DNA from: Pirellulaceae bacterium
GTDB taxonomy: Bacteria; Planctomycetota; Planctomycetia; Pirellulales; Pirellulaceae
Assembly (NCBI GenBank): GCA_019636385.1
Contig: JAHBXT010000001.1
Location: forward strand, 992,001 to 1,056,000
Reading direction: 5' to 3'
Length of the DNA stretch: 64,000 bases
The notes beneath the pieces were generated by a model, which saw nothing but the letters and a program-made list of their open reading frames with translations, ran no database searches and was not told the origin of the DNA. Positions 24,656 through 34,784 of this stretch are shown one piece after another (position 1 is the first letter of the stretch; every line of letters begins with the position of its first letter). Made by a program: the position numbers and the translations under genes.

Positions 24656-25058
24656 GACAAGACCTCACGCGATCGCAGTGCCAGCGGCAATTCATACCAG
24701 CCAATCCAACCGTTGCCGTGATATCGCTAGGCGCATTGTACCAATCAACCGACAACCAGACTGCTATCAAACGTTTCCAGCCAGGGCCAGTCATCATTTG
24801 ACTATGTGAAAAACACAGCCTAGTATTGTGGTTCGAGAGTCACGGACAACACTTTAACATGAGGGAGGTTTAAGATTAGGGAGGAGAGTTGTGTGAATTC
24901 CCGTCAGCGGAAGTTTGCTCATGATACTGGTGGACGAGAAGTGCTGAGCAACATTTGGTACGACATGACAAGAATTTGCTAATCTAGCAGCGTTGCAAGA
25001 CTCCCGGTACGGTGTCGAGGAGTTTGTGTGTGTCAACTAACTGAATGAGGATGGAGAA
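24656..25058. other. Intergenic region with a promoter candidate
   Basis: About 400 bp without a gene between two divergent genes. TTGACT (24798-24803), a 17-bp spacer and TAGTAT (24821-24826) form a sigma70-like candidate reading right, which would give a 5' leader of about 230 nt for the thioredoxin-like gene at 25059. The leader is not a recognised riboswitch. A ribosome site GGATGGAG lies just before ATG 25059. Confidence 0.35.
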
Positions 25059-25649
25059 ATGAGACGAGTATTGAAATTGGAAACTTGTGCGGCCGCGTTG
25101 GCTGGTCTGGTCCTCATGGGATCAATCGCGTTTGCCGAAGAAATCGCGATTGGCTCGAAGGCTCCCGACTTCAAAGCGTTGGGGGTCGACGGCAAAGAGT
25201 ATTCCTTGGATGGCACCAAAGGTGCCAAGGCCGTCGTATTGGCCTTTACCTGCAATCGATGCCCTGTCGCGGTGGCCTATGAAGATCGCTTCATTGAATT
25301 TCAGAAAAAGCACGGCGGTAAGGACGTGCGATTTATCGCAATCAATGTGAACTCGAGCGAAGATCTGAAGGCGATGAAGGAACGCGCCGAAGAGAAAGGC
25401 TTGAACTATCCCTACGCTTATGACGAAAGCGGCGATTCCGCAAGGCATTACGGCGCACGTGTTACCCCACATATTTTCGTAATCGACAAAGACGGAATGG
25501 TTGCGTACCGTGGCTCGTTTGACGATGACCAACGAGATCCACAAACTCCGTACGTCGAGAACGCGGTCAAAGCCTTGGTGGCCGGTGAAAAGCCTGAAGT
25601 CTCGTCGACCAAAGCATTTGGCTGTGGCATCAAACCAGCCAAGAAGTAG
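25059..25649 (+). CDS. Secreted thioredoxin-like redox protein
   Basis: A 196-aa protein with a signal peptide (MRRVLKLETCAAALAGLVLMGSIAFAEE). IAIGSKAPDFKALGVDGKEYSL is the AhpC/Redoxin entry, and FTCNRCPVAVAYEDRFI holds a CxxC motif (CNRC) at the active-site position. VTPHIFVIDKDG is the cis-Pro region. It probably acts in the periplasm in disulfide or peroxide metabolism. It starts a cluster with a TlpA-like lipoprotein and a cytochrome-type protein on the same strand. Confidence 0.85.
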   Translation: MRRVLKLETCAAALAGLVLMGSIAFAEEIAIGSKAPDFKALGVDGKEYSLDGTKGAKAVVLAFTCNRCPVAVAYEDRFIEFQKKHGGKDVRFIAINVNSSEDLKAMKERAEEKGLNYPYAYDESGDSARHYGARVTPHIFVIDKDGMVAYRGSFDDDQRDPQTPYVENAVKALVAGEKPEVSSTKAFGCGIKPAKK

Positions 25650-25739
25650 GTACTGATCGCGACTCTGCTTGTGGCTGAGAGATCGTTTCACAATCCACGG
25701 CGTAGCTATCAGTAGCGCGTCGTGGGTCAGGGGTGGTCA

Positions 25740-26369
25740 ATGGTGATTTCGTACAGTTTGAGATCAAGGGCCGTGCTATGGATGCTGGTAGGATTCGCTA
25801 CGCTGCTCGTCGGCTGCTCAAAGTCCGAACCAGATTCCAATGATCAACCAGTTGAGCCACCTTCTGCAGCGATCGGTAATTCCTCGAGCAAATCGACTCC
25901 TTCAGCCTCCGATGCCACGCAGGTTGACCTGTCGATCGGCGACGAATTGACTTTACAGAGATTCTTGGATGAGCGGCGAGGCCAAGTGGTGCTGGTCGAT
26001 TTTTGGGCAACTTGGTGCGGCCCGTGTCTGGAGCAGCTTCCCCATGCGATTGAATTGAGTCGACTATACGGCGATCATGGACTGACGGTCATTGGAGTCA
26101 GCATGGATAATCCTGAAGACGAAGAGTCGGTGCGAGGAGTTCTTGCGAGGTTGCAGGGAACATTGCCCTGCATTTTGACAGCCTACGGCGCGGGGTCTAA
26201 GTTTTTGTCGGCCTTCGACCTGCGAGGTGAAGTCCCATTCTATCGGCTCTACGATCGTTCCGGAAAACTGCGTAGCGAATTTAGCGGCGACCCCGAGGGA
26301 TTGGTCAATGGTGAGTCGGTTGAAAGAATCGACGAACGGGTTGTAGAATTGTTGCGTGAAACACAATAG
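25740..26369 (+). CDS. TlpA/ResA-like thioredoxin lipoprotein
   Basis: The protein of about 209 aa has an N-terminal hydrophobic segment followed by LLVGCSKSEPDS, a lipobox. The thioredoxin domain has FWATWCGPCLEQLP (CxxC active site) and LTVIGVSMDNPEDEE. Such proteins reduce apocytochrome haem-binding cysteines in c-type cytochrome maturation. ATG 25740 is preferred since AGGGG lies about 7 bp upstream, although a GTG at 25722 is in frame. The stop overlaps the start of the next gene, a di-CxxCH protein, so a role in its maturation is plausible but inferred. Confidence 0.85.
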   Translation: MVISYSLRSRAVLWMLVGFATLLVGCSKSEPDSNDQPVEPPSAAIGNSSSKSTPSASDATQVDLSIGDELTLQRFLDERRGQVVLVDFWATWCGPCLEQLPHAIELSRLYGDHGLTVIGVSMDNPEDEESVRGVLARLQGTLPCILTAYGAGSKFLSAFDLRGEVPFYRLYDRSGKLRSEFSGDPEGLVNGESVERIDERVVELLRETQ

Positions 26370-28191
26370 CTTAAGGACCAGTAGATTGCCGACGGTTACA
26401 TCAAGCCTGGTCAGCATCTTCCGATTATGCGTTGGACTGTCACTGCTTACCCAAGGCACGCCTCCGGCGAGAGCGGCCGATGAGGTACATGATCGCTCGC
26501 CAGTTGATCTGGTATTGGCCCACGATGAATCGTGGTTGGTGACTGCCAACCAGACTTCTAACAGTATTTCTCTAGTACGAATTGAAGATGGGTTTTTGCT
26601 CGATGAAATCTCGATCGGCGAACGTCCGGTTGATTTGGCACTGCATCCCAATGGGAAGCAAATCCTGGCGACCAGTAGTTATTCGGGCGAAGTTGCTTGG
26701 ATCGAAATTGCCGATAACCGCCTAGTGCTCACCCACCGATTGCAGCTGGGTTTTCAACCCCATGGGATTGCCATCGACGGGAATAGTCAATTGGCTTACG
26801 TCGCTCTTACCGACGCTGACCAGGTTGCTGTCATCAGCCTGTCGACAAAAAAAGTTGAGTTCTTAATTGATGTTGGTCGCTGGCCTCGGTACCTGGCGCT
26901 GTCCTCTAGCGGAAAACGACTGGCAGTAGGAACCAGCGGCGATCGCGGCGTCTCAATCGTTGACACAGAAACCAGGAAGTTGATGGCTGTCGATCGATTT
27001 GTTGGACTCAACGTCGGACACCTGGTGCTCTCAAGTGAATTGCATCAAGTCTATTTTCCTTGGGTTGTCTATCGCCGCAATCCAATTACCCAGCGCAATA
27101 TTCAACTGGGATGGGTTCTAGCGAGCCGCCTGGGGCGAATCGGATTCGATGACCATTCGCGTCGCGAGGCCATTTCACTTGATCCGCCGGGCAAGGCCCT
27201 GGCCGATCCACATGGGATTGCTCTGACGTCCGACGAACAATTCGTGGTGATTTCAGCAGCTGGCTCCCACGAACTTGTTGTTCTGAAATCAGATGGGCTA
27301 CCATTTCAAGAGCGGGGCAGTACGGACCATATCGATGCCGAATTGGCTGCTGACGCCGACCGATTTTTTCGTATCGAATTGGGGGGACGTCCGATGGGGA
27401 TACAACTTTCGACTGATGATCGTCGAGTCTACGTAGCGAACTACCTCGACAACTCCGTGCAGGTGGTTGATCTCGCCAGACGTGAGATTGTACAGAGAAT
27501 TGATGTGGGTGGTCCGTCCATTCCGTCTCTGGCTCGCAAGGGGGAAGTAATATTTTTCGATGCCCGACGTAGTCTTGATCAATGGTATAGCTGCAACACA
27601 TGCCACTACGAGGGAGGCTCTAATTCAGTCACGATGGATACTCTGAACGATAGGACTTCGTTCACGTTCAAGACCGTCTTGCCACTGTACGAATTGGATC
27701 GCACGCCGCCTTGGACATGGCACGGCTATCAAACAGAGTTACTCAGCGCGATGCATCATTCTCTCAAGACGACCATGCTGGGCCCGGGTGCTGCGGATGA
27801 CGATGCGCGTGCCCTTGTCGCCTATTTGTCATCGCTCAAGCCACCTCCAAATCCCTATCGTCAGGTATCAGGCCAATTGACAGATTCTGTGCTGCGCGGA
27901 GAAATGATCTTTCACGGTTCGAAAGGCGGATGCAGCAATTGTCATGTGGGCCCCCACTTTACTGATGCGATGACACATGATTTGGGGTTGAGTACCCAAG
28001 AGGACTCGGGCACAGAATTCAGCACGCCATCCTTGCGTGGCGTCTTTCGCAAGGTTCTGTTGTTACATGATGGACGAGCGACATCGCTGCAGGAATTACT
28101 TGGCGATCAACATGCACCGCAGCGGGTTGCCGGCGAACGCTTGACCGAGCGTGAACTCGACGATCTTGTCCAGTACGTCAAGTCGCTGTAG
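26356..28191 (+). CDS. YVTN-propeller protein with cytochrome c peroxidase-like domain
   Basis: A 611-aa secreted protein (GTG start, signal-like N-terminus). Residues 45 to about 380 form YVTN/40-residue beta-propeller repeats (HPNGKQILATS, YVANYLDNSVQVVDL). The C-terminal part has two c-type haem motifs, CNTCH in the segment YSCNTCHYEGGSN and CSNCH in GGCSNCHVGPHF, as in MauG/CcpA di-haem proteins; the LRDG-type fold is suggested by LRGVFRKVLLLHDGRA. It probably works in the periplasm as a peroxidase or oxidase with an unknown partner. It overlaps the upstream TlpA-like gene by 14 bp. Confidence 0.85.
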   Translation: MKHNSLRTSRLPTVTSSLVSIFRLCVGLSLLTQGTPPARAADEVHDRSPVDLVLAHDESWLVTANQTSNSISLVRIEDGFLLDEISIGERPVDLALHPNGKQILATSSYSGEVAWIEIADNRLVLTHRLQLGFQPHGIAIDGNSQLAYVALTDADQVAVISLSTKKVEFLIDVGRWPRYLALSSSGKRLAVGTSGDRGVSIVDTETRKLMAVDRFVGLNVGHLVLSSELHQVYFPWVVYRRNPITQRNIQLGWVLASRLGRIGFDDHSRREAISLDPPGKALADPHGIALTSDEQFVVISAAGSHELVVLKSDGLPFQERGSTDHIDAELAADADRFFRIELGGRPMGIQLSTDDRRVYVANYLDNSVQVVDLARREIVQRIDVGGPSIPSLARKGEVIFFDARRSLDQWYSCNTCHYEGGSNSVTMDTLNDRTSFTFKTVLPLYELDRTPPWTWHGYQTELLSAMHHSLKTTMLGPGAADDDARALVAYLSSLKPPPNPYRQVSGQLTDSVLRGEMIFHGSKGGCSNCHVGPHFTDAMTHDLGLSTQEDSGTEFSTPSLRGVFRKVLLLHDGRATSLQELLGDQHAPQRVAGERLTERELDDLVQYVKSL

Positions 28192-28576
28192 TGATGTTTG
28201 CAAGGTTGTTGAAGCAGGCGACAGATGTCTGTATTTTTGCTTGTGATTTTCCCGAACAGCTTGACAATCCGTCCTGTATGCTTGCATCCCTTGAGACTGA
28301 TACTTTCTAGCACTCGATAACGAGATATATCAGGCATTCATCGATCATGAAATTCCGCTTCTGGCCGGCAACTACGAAGTGCGTCATCCGCGAGCTTAAG
28401 CAGATATCGCCAGGAGCGGGCATTGCAGAGCTGATCGAACTGTCGGCACTGAATCACCGGCTTCAAACCTCCGAGCGTGGTGCGTTGAGCGAATGCGCAG
28501 CCAGGGAATCAACGCTGAGTGGCGGTACCACCACGCACTGATTTCGAGGACGGGCTCGAGTTCAACTTGCTCTTCA
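28192..28576. other. Intergenic region between convergent genes
   Basis: About 385 bp between the ends of the cytochrome-type gene and the M48-trypsin gene. Only a short unconvincing open frame (28347-28541) is present. No clear terminator hairpin with a T tract was found by eye. Confidence 0.4.
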
Positions 28577-31500
28577 CTAACGTTGATCGATGCGCTTCTG
28601 TATCTTGACCTTAGCTACTTCCCATCGCCGGGAGGTGCTGCGGTCGAAGTGCATTGCATCGATCGCATCGATCGACTTTTGGGTACCCGCAGATTCCCCT
28701 AACAGATCAAAACTATCGAACAATGCAAATGCGTTGGTCGTGGCCGAAATGAAACTCAGCAGTTCGCTTTCAATTTCGCTTCCATAATGTACGAGAGCAG
28801 CTTTAGCCTCACGGCGTGTGAGATCGTTGCGAAAGTACTTTATCAGCACGGGAATATGCTCATGCTTTTTGAAGCTACCTAACAAGCGCAGAACTGGCCC
28901 CAGTTCGGCATCCGTTTCTTTGGCAAGCAGCTTCAGCACCTCCGCTTCACATGAAATATCAGCCCACTGACAATAGGCGTTGACCGAATTCGGAGTGCTG
29001 CGCCCCATGAAAGATTCTTCTTGGCTTCGAGGAAACACATGCGGACGCACGACTTCGAGCACTTCGGAACGCAATTCTGGCACAACGGCGATCGTGGACA
29101 ACTTTTGCAACAATCCCCAGGCAGCTCCGCCCTCAAACCCGGCCTGCTTGATGTCTTCGATTAGCCGTCGAACTTCGGCGGAGTTAGGGACTTCTCGATA
29201 TTGGCGTTGTTGATCTGCTGCACGCTGCCGTTCGGCATGAAGCTGTTCAATCTCCTGGGAGCCCAGTAGTTGGTAGGAAACTTGAATACTCTGGACTGCT
29301 GCGTGGCGATTCTTGACTTCTAGAATTTGCTCCAGTGAGTGGGAAACATGGTTACCAAGATCGAACGTCCATATACCCGTGCCGGTAATCTCCAGCATGG
29401 GGTCGTTTTCGTCGTCCAACGTTCGCAGCTTGTAAGTCTTGTCATAAACCAGCAGCTTACCTCGTTGTTCTTTCAACTTGAATTGGTACGCTTCAGCCGC
29501 CGGCAGCGATTGGACGGACTGAGTCGCTCGACCTCTGGGGTCCATTGGAAATCGCGATCCACCACCTGCAAACAAATTACTCGAGGGGCCCGCATCTGAT
29601 TGTTGAAGTCGCAAGGATATCAATCTCTTGTGCGACCAATTCAACTGATGCACAGGATCTAGTGGCTCAAATAGCAACTCCGAAAGGCCACCCACCATCA
29701 TCGGTAAAGCGCCAGTCTTGTCAGTATCACTCAGCAATGATCCCAAGCGAGATATCCGAAACTGGCCCTCCTGTCGTGGGGATCGGTCAAAGGTCACATT
29801 GGCCATGGCCTTGGTCACAGCCTGATAATTCAGCGTCGCGACAATCCCTTGTCGCTTTCCGTGAGCTGTAATCGCACAAACACTGGGAGTTGTAGCTGCA
29901 GCGATCTGCTGACTGGACAAAGCATTCGTACTGCGAGCATTCACCAATTGGATATTCAAATTGGCCTGCTGAATAAGCTGTTTCAGACGACTGATAGGCG
30001 TGGCAAAGCCAACGCTGTCGGCTTCGATTCCGGTCAACTTAGCGGTGGCAACCCCGACGACCAACCCGAACTCATCTACAACCGGGCCGCCACTTTGTCC
30101 GGGATTGAGCGCCCTATCTAGGCCTATGAGACTTCCGCGTTCTGGGCTGTTAACCATTCCCGATACGCTGCCTCGGCTGACCTTCACGTCAGGCCCCAAC
30201 GAATTTGTAAACGGAAATCCGACGATCATTATGGACTGCGCTAGTGCTACTTCGGTAACTTCTGCAAGCGTGAGCGGTGTCAGCAACCCAGCCTCCACTT
30301 TCAAGATCGCTAGGTCGCTTTCCGTATCAACCGCCTTGACACTTGCCTTGTACTTTCGCCCGGCGATCGACACTTCCGGTTCGTTGGACGTATGCACTAT
30401 GTGAGCGCAAGTGGCGATCCAGCCATCCCGGCCGATGACAAATCCAGTGCCACTACTCTTGATCTCATTGTTGGTGGTAATTTCCCCAGATGCGTTCAGT
30501 GTGCAATGACCTTCCCACCAGGCCTGTTGAGCCCTCTGGGCTGCGGGCTGAATCTTGACAGCGTATTGAAAGTCTTGACCGGCGGGCAGTTCAAACAATA
30601 GGGGGCGAGTGAGCAGCGTATGAATCGGACCTGCCTGTGGCGTCTGCTGATGTATCGCATCTTGCGTTGCCAGAATCGCGGATGCAGGTTGTGAGGCAAT
30701 TGAACTGTCGCCGATTGAGTTCGTAAAATAGTCGGCCAATTTTACGAAAAGCACTAGCACGCCCACGCAGGCCAGTACGACGCCTGAAGCGACCGACAAC
30801 CAGATCAAAGTACGGTAGTCCCGTTTCAAGCTGCGGCGGAGCGTGCCTGAATCTGTAACAACCGTTTGCAGTGTGGAATGCATGACTCGTGTTGGCAATC
30901 CCATACTGGTAGCGGAAGGACCGATTACTGCGGCTGGAGAGCTTGCAGTGACCGCTGCAGCCGTGACGACAGACGGTGGAGATTCAACATGAATCACCGC
31001 AGCATGATGCGACCGAGCGTCAGTCAGTTGCTCCACTTGTTGAACCATCCATGCCAAAGAGCCAAGCGTACGAAAATAGGTATGCGCAAAGAGTGTCATG
31101 AACCCGTCGGTGATAGCCAAGAGCGGCGCGGGGTCCTTGTCAGCAGGCAATTTAGGCAACAAATATGTTTTCAAGTCGATGTGGCCGCTGGAATGATCGA
31201 ACGGATATCTCACGCCTTGCAACAACTCTTGCAAAGAACACAAAGATTCCACGATGCGATATCCCAGTCGTTCATAGACTTCGATCTGAGAATTGGTACG
31301 CTCTACCTCGCCGGCCAATTGGGCCACGGAAAGGAACGACACAAAGTCGATGCGCAATTCGTTGACCACCGGCAGGCAAAGTGCCAATGATTGCGCAGCG
31401 GCCAACGCAGGTTCTGCTCCTGCCAGCAATCCTTGAATCTGAGATTCTTCCGTATGGGGCTGACCTCGCAGCCAACACATGGATGCGTTCACGCGATTCA

Positions 31501-33175
31501 CAAAGGCCACTTCATAGGATGCCATTTGCCCGGCCAATCCTGCCACGCGTTTGTAGCGGCTTCGCACTTCCATTTTTAGTGTATCGGGGCTAGACACGTC
31601 TAAGCCTGGCCAGGCCATAGAATCCAGCGCGAAACCCGCCTGACGGAGCGACAGCACCTTGCGAGCCTCGATAAAACTTTGTTCGAAGTTCTGATATTGC
31701 TGACGATGCTGGTAGTAGGCATTTCGCCCTGCCTCCATCGAATCCCGCAACTCTGCAAGCTGCCTTGCTGCATCTTTCTGATCCAGCGGCGGCATCTTCG
31801 CTGATTGAAAGTCCAGGCTCTGTGGTAGGCCACTTTCGGTGCCAAATACAAAATGATAGGCCTGACCAATCTGTTGTGCTTGCGTCTGTGCATCCGTTAA
31901 GTGGTCTACACTGGTCAGCATTTGATCCTGGAACTGCTCACCAAATTGGATTTGATAGAAATCTCGAGTGGCTGCTCGACTGCAACTGTCAATGTCCTGA
32001 AACAAGGCGCTGGCCGGCAATTCGCTACGAATCCTACTGAGGCAAGCTTGCTTGGTTGCAAAGGCAATCCGATCGCGATCCGAGGGGTGAGTATCCAGCC
32101 AGCCAGTTTTTTCGGCGGCGGAGAGCTGTTGGATGCCCTCGATCAGTTCAGCCGGCTGGTTGTCGCGACACAACTTGAACCAGTGAGGCAGATCATCGAC
32201 TAACTTTCCGTCGGTATAGAACTCTTGAAGTTGAGGGGAACACAGTTCTCGTGCCAAACTCAGCCGCCGCAACTGTTGCGATGTCGCTGCGAATGCGTCG
32301 GAGCCAGCGAGTCGAATTTCGTGCAAATCCGCGTTGTATTCCATTTGCCTCATCAACAAACAGGACACCGCGTGCCCAACCATCATGAATACCCACAGAA
32401 TTCTCCGCGTGAGCCATACGAAGAATCCGGTTACATACAGCAATATACTGAAGCGATGGTCGATACCCTTGGTCCAATTCGCGAGTCGCTCGTCCCACGC
32501 ATCGCGCTCGTACACAACACGCGCAAACCATAAATTGATTGCCCGTATCAAAAAGTTAAGCCGCATGCTGGCACCCTGTGAGAAATGCCCAAATTCATGC
32601 GCCAGTACTCCCGATAGTTCGCGCAGAGTCAGGCCGCGCACCAGAGGCAAACCGAGCGTTAATACCAAATCGCTTCGTCGAAAGAGGCTACTCCAGCCTC
32701 TCTGGAAGGCAGCAAATGCATTGACATCGGTGCTTACGCAAATGCGTTTGGGCGCGGGCGCATGTACCGATTTGCACAGGATGGCTATGTACTCAAAGAG
32801 CAGCGGTTCGTCCTGAGGATTCAGCGAACGTGGCGCAGCGGCGCGAGCCTTCTTGGCAAACAGCGGCTTGATCATAAAGAATATCGCAACCGCCATGGCA
32901 ATCGTTGGCAAGAACAGCCAACTCTTACCTCGCGCACGAACCTCAGATCCCTGCGCTATTGAAATCGCGAACCTGGTATACTCGACCGTCCCCCAGGCAG
33001 TCAGCCCAATCAGGCCGATGTATAGCACTGGCAAGAGCAGCATGACCATCGCTACAGCCAACAGTGCCAGCCGGTACGATAGTGTCGTCGGCACAGGTTC
33101 GATCGGGGATTCGACAGCTTCCAATACTTGTTGACGCACACCAGGATTTGTTGCGCTTATGGCGGTCGTTACCAT
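28577..33175 (-). CDS. Large fusion: M48 metallopeptidase with HtrA-like trypsin domain
   Basis: A 1532-aa membrane protein. Two N-terminal membrane spans (about 34-60 and 87-103) precede an M48/HtpX-type zinc peptidase with HEFGH at residues 193-197. A third span lies near residue 780 (LIWLSVASGVVLACVGVLVL). It is followed by a trypsin-like S1C domain with GTGFVIGRDGWIATCAHIVH (His), ESDLAILKV (Asp) and GQSGGPVVDEFG (Ser), then a Ser/Gln-rich segment and a C-terminal region with HEAT-like character. The combination suggests membrane protein quality control or regulated proteolysis. It is far longer than HtpX or HtrA alone. The domain linkage is unusual but both active sites are complete. Confidence 0.85.
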   Translation of the reverse strand: MVTTAISATNPGVRQQVLEAVESPIEPVPTTLSYRLALLAVAMVMLLLPVLYIGLIGLTAWGTVEYTRFAISIAQGSEVRARGKSWLFLPTIAMAVAIFFMIKPLFAKKARAAAPRSLNPQDEPLLFEYIAILCKSVHAPAPKRICVSTDVNAFAAFQRGWSSLFRRSDLVLTLGLPLVRGLTLRELSGVLAHEFGHFSQGASMRLNFLIRAINLWFARVVYERDAWDERLANWTKGIDHRFSILLYVTGFFVWLTRRILWVFMMVGHAVSCLLMRQMEYNADLHEIRLAGSDAFAATSQQLRRLSLARELCSPQLQEFYTDGKLVDDLPHWFKLCRDNQPAELIEGIQQLSAAEKTGWLDTHPSDRDRIAFATKQACLSRIRSELPASALFQDIDSCSRAATRDFYQIQFGEQFQDQMLTSVDHLTDAQTQAQQIGQAYHFVFGTESGLPQSLDFQSAKMPPLDQKDAARQLAELRDSMEAGRNAYYQHRQQYQNFEQSFIEARKVLSLRQAGFALDSMAWPGLDVSSPDTLKMEVRSRYKRVAGLAGQMASYEVAFVNRVNASMCWLRGQPHTEESQIQGLLAGAEPALAAAQSLALCLPVVNELRIDFVSFLSVAQLAGEVERTNSQIEVYERLGYRIVESLCSLQELLQGVRYPFDHSSGHIDLKTYLLPKLPADKDPAPLLAITDGFMTLFAHTYFRTLGSLAWMVQQVEQLTDARSHHAAVIHVESPPSVVTAAAVTASSPAAVIGPSATSMGLPTRVMHSTLQTVVTDSGTLRRSLKRDYRTLIWLSVASGVVLACVGVLVLFVKLADYFTNSIGDSSIASQPASAILATQDAIHQQTPQAGPIHTLLTRPLLFELPAGQDFQYAVKIQPAAQRAQQAWWEGHCTLNASGEITTNNEIKSSGTGFVIGRDGWIATCAHIVHTSNEPEVSIAGRKYKASVKAVDTESDLAILKVEAGLLTPLTLAEVTEVALAQSIMIVGFPFTNSLGPDVKVSRGSVSGMVNSPERGSLIGLDRALNPGQSGGPVVDEFGLVVGVATAKLTGIEADSVGFATPISRLKQLIQQANLNIQLVNARSTNALSSQQIAAATTPSVCAITAHGKRQGIVATLNYQAVTKAMANVTFDRSPRQEGQFRISRLGSLLSDTDKTGALPMMVGGLSELLFEPLDPVHQLNWSHKRLISLRLQQSDAGPSSNLFAGGGSRFPMDPRGRATQSVQSLPAAEAYQFKLKEQRGKLLVYDKTYKLRTLDDENDPMLEITGTGIWTFDLGNHVSHSLEQILEVKNRHAAVQSIQVSYQLLGSQEIEQLHAERQRAADQQRQYREVPNSAEVRRLIEDIKQAGFEGGAAWGLLQKLSTIAVVPELRSEVLEVVRPHVFPRSQEESFMGRSTPNSVNAYCQWADISCEAEVLKLLAKETDAELGPVLRLLGSFKKHEHIPVLIKYFRNDLTRREAKAALVHYGSEIESELLSFISATTNAFALFDSFDLLGESAGTQKSIDAIDAMHFDRSTSRRWEVAKVKIQKRIDQR

Positions 33176-33683
33176 ACCAGCACTCCGTCAGCCAAGCCCC
33201 GTCTATTACGCCAGGGCCGTATCGAGATTGTGACAACCGAGTCGATTAGACAGGACAGTATAAACCAGTTCAATCCATTGTTCAAAACTGAATACTGCAC
33301 TCAAAATAGCCGGCTGCTTACCCCGAGAGTTCACGCGAACACACCGCGATATGCGAAAGATTCAATTCAAGGATGTGCACTGACATTCATGAGGCAACCC
33401 AAGGTCACTCGGCCATTTGATGTTGCAGTCAAACCGCGCAAACTTGGCAGCTAATTTGCGTGAATAGGCTGATTGAGCAAGTCAATCGCCACCGGCAGTC
33501 GGTGTCCCTTCGACAGCAATCAAAAGAGTCCGCTCTCTGAGTCCGATTAGGCTGCGACGTTGAGCTGAGTCGTTAAAACAGCCAGCAAGTGTGGTAATCC
33601 ACAAACCATGAAGAATCGCCCCAGCGCACCACTGTCGTGGTGATCCCGAGAGATGATGTAAAAGGGCGTGTGGGTCGTGTGGA
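33176..33683. other. Intergenic region upstream of the M48-trypsin gene
   Basis: About 500 bp before the start of the large protease gene and after the end of the outer-membrane-like gene. It presumably holds the protease promoter. No distinct feature could be supported. Confidence 0.35.
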
Positions 33684-34784
33684 TTAGTAGCGAACAATCA
33701 AGTCGAAGTTCCAACGGTTCTTCATCAATCCTTGCTGCTTAGTCAAGGGGAACTCGAAGGCTGATCCTAGCTCAACGTTTCGCTTGGGCTTGTAGCGCAT
33801 GCCAACCGCCTGTGTCACCAGATTGTCACCGGACACTCCGACTGAACCCAAATTGAACAAGTCGCCGCCATGAACCGGCAATCCGAATGCGGTACCGTTG
33901 TTCAAATAATTCCACCAGTTGAATTCAGTGAGCACGTAAAGTGGCATAGATGTGTGCAACCGATAGTTGAAGTGGTTGCTCCAATACATCAAGCGGTTTT
34001 CTTCGGTCGTATCGTTCGGCTGGCGCAAGCCGCCGGCACTGAGCCAGTGAGCTCGCGTGCTACCCATGAGTCGCGTACCAGCGGTGGCAAAGAAATTCCA
34101 TTCGCCTTCGCCATTGCCTTGGAGCGATTTTTCGGAACCTGTCGGTATCTCCAATGTGGTGCCTAAGCTGAGGATTCTACCGGCGGCCGGGTCGCGATAC
34201 AGGTTGTACTTGAATCCGGCGGCGATATCGGCAAAACCCGAGTCGATGAGCGGGTGCTGCGAATAGATCAGACCATCTTTGGTGGCGATAAAGCTCAGTC
34301 GCTGCGACAGCGCTAAACGAACCTGAGCTGCGTAAACCTGTACGGAATTCCCAGTAAGCGCAGCAGGAACGTCATGGTGCAAGAACAAAAAGCGCACTTC
34401 GGTCAACGTGCGCGGATCTTCAAAGAACACGGGATTGGAGACTGGGCTGATGAAATCGTCAAAGCAGCGTTCGCTAGGCTTGATAATTCCGTACCCGAGT
34501 AACCCTGGTCGGTACCCCAGCCCATCGCCACCACCATAGCAACCTGCCTTGCAGGTATCGCAGCAATTAAGAGCTGAACAACTTGTTTGTCCGCTGTATG
34601 AGGTCGTTGTGGGGGCGATGACTTGATCGTTAGATGCCGCCTGGTCATCCAAAAGGCTGCCCTGCACTATATTGTCCGATGGACTGCTGTGGTCCAACCA
34701 TCTGGCGTGAGTATGAGGTGCGATGACAGCGGCAACACCTAGAACCGCTAACATGCGCTGGAAACAACATCTCATTATTGTCAT
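33684..34784 (-). CDS. Outer-membrane beta-barrel-like protein of unknown role
   Basis: A protein of about 366 aa with a signal peptide (MTIMRCCFQRMLAVLGVAAVIA). The N-terminal part has several cysteines (CSALNCCDTCKAGCYGGGDGL). The rest is a series of amphipathic beta-strand-like stretches (TGNSVQVYAAQVRLALSQRLSFIATKDG, GFKYNLYRDPAAGRILSLGTTLEIPTG) ending in FDLIVRY with an aromatic C-terminus, which suggests an outer-membrane barrel. Planctomycete genomes have many such proteins. ATG 34784 is supported by GGAAGGAA just upstream; ATG 34775 is also possible. Confidence 0.6.
   Translation of the reverse strand: MTIMRCCFQRMLAVLGVAAVIAPHTHARWLDHSSPSDNIVQGSLLDDQAASNDQVIAPTTTSYSGQTSCSALNCCDTCKAGCYGGGDGLGYRPGLLGYGIIKPSERCFDDFISPVSNPVFFEDPRTLTEVRFLFLHHDVPAALTGNSVQVYAAQVRLALSQRLSFIATKDGLIYSQHPLIDSGFADIAAGFKYNLYRDPAAGRILSLGTTLEIPTGSEKSLQGNGEGEWNFFATAGTRLMGSTRAHWLSAGGLRQPNDTTEENRLMYWSNHFNYRLHTSMPLYVLTEFNWWNYLNNGTAFGLPVHGGDLFNLGSVGVSGDNLVTQAVGMRYKPKRNVELGSAFEFPLTKQQGLMKNRWNFDLIVRY

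Noticed and set aside
28347..28541. Plus-strand 64-aa open frame between convergent genes
   Set aside because: No ribosome site or family pattern; likely chance.
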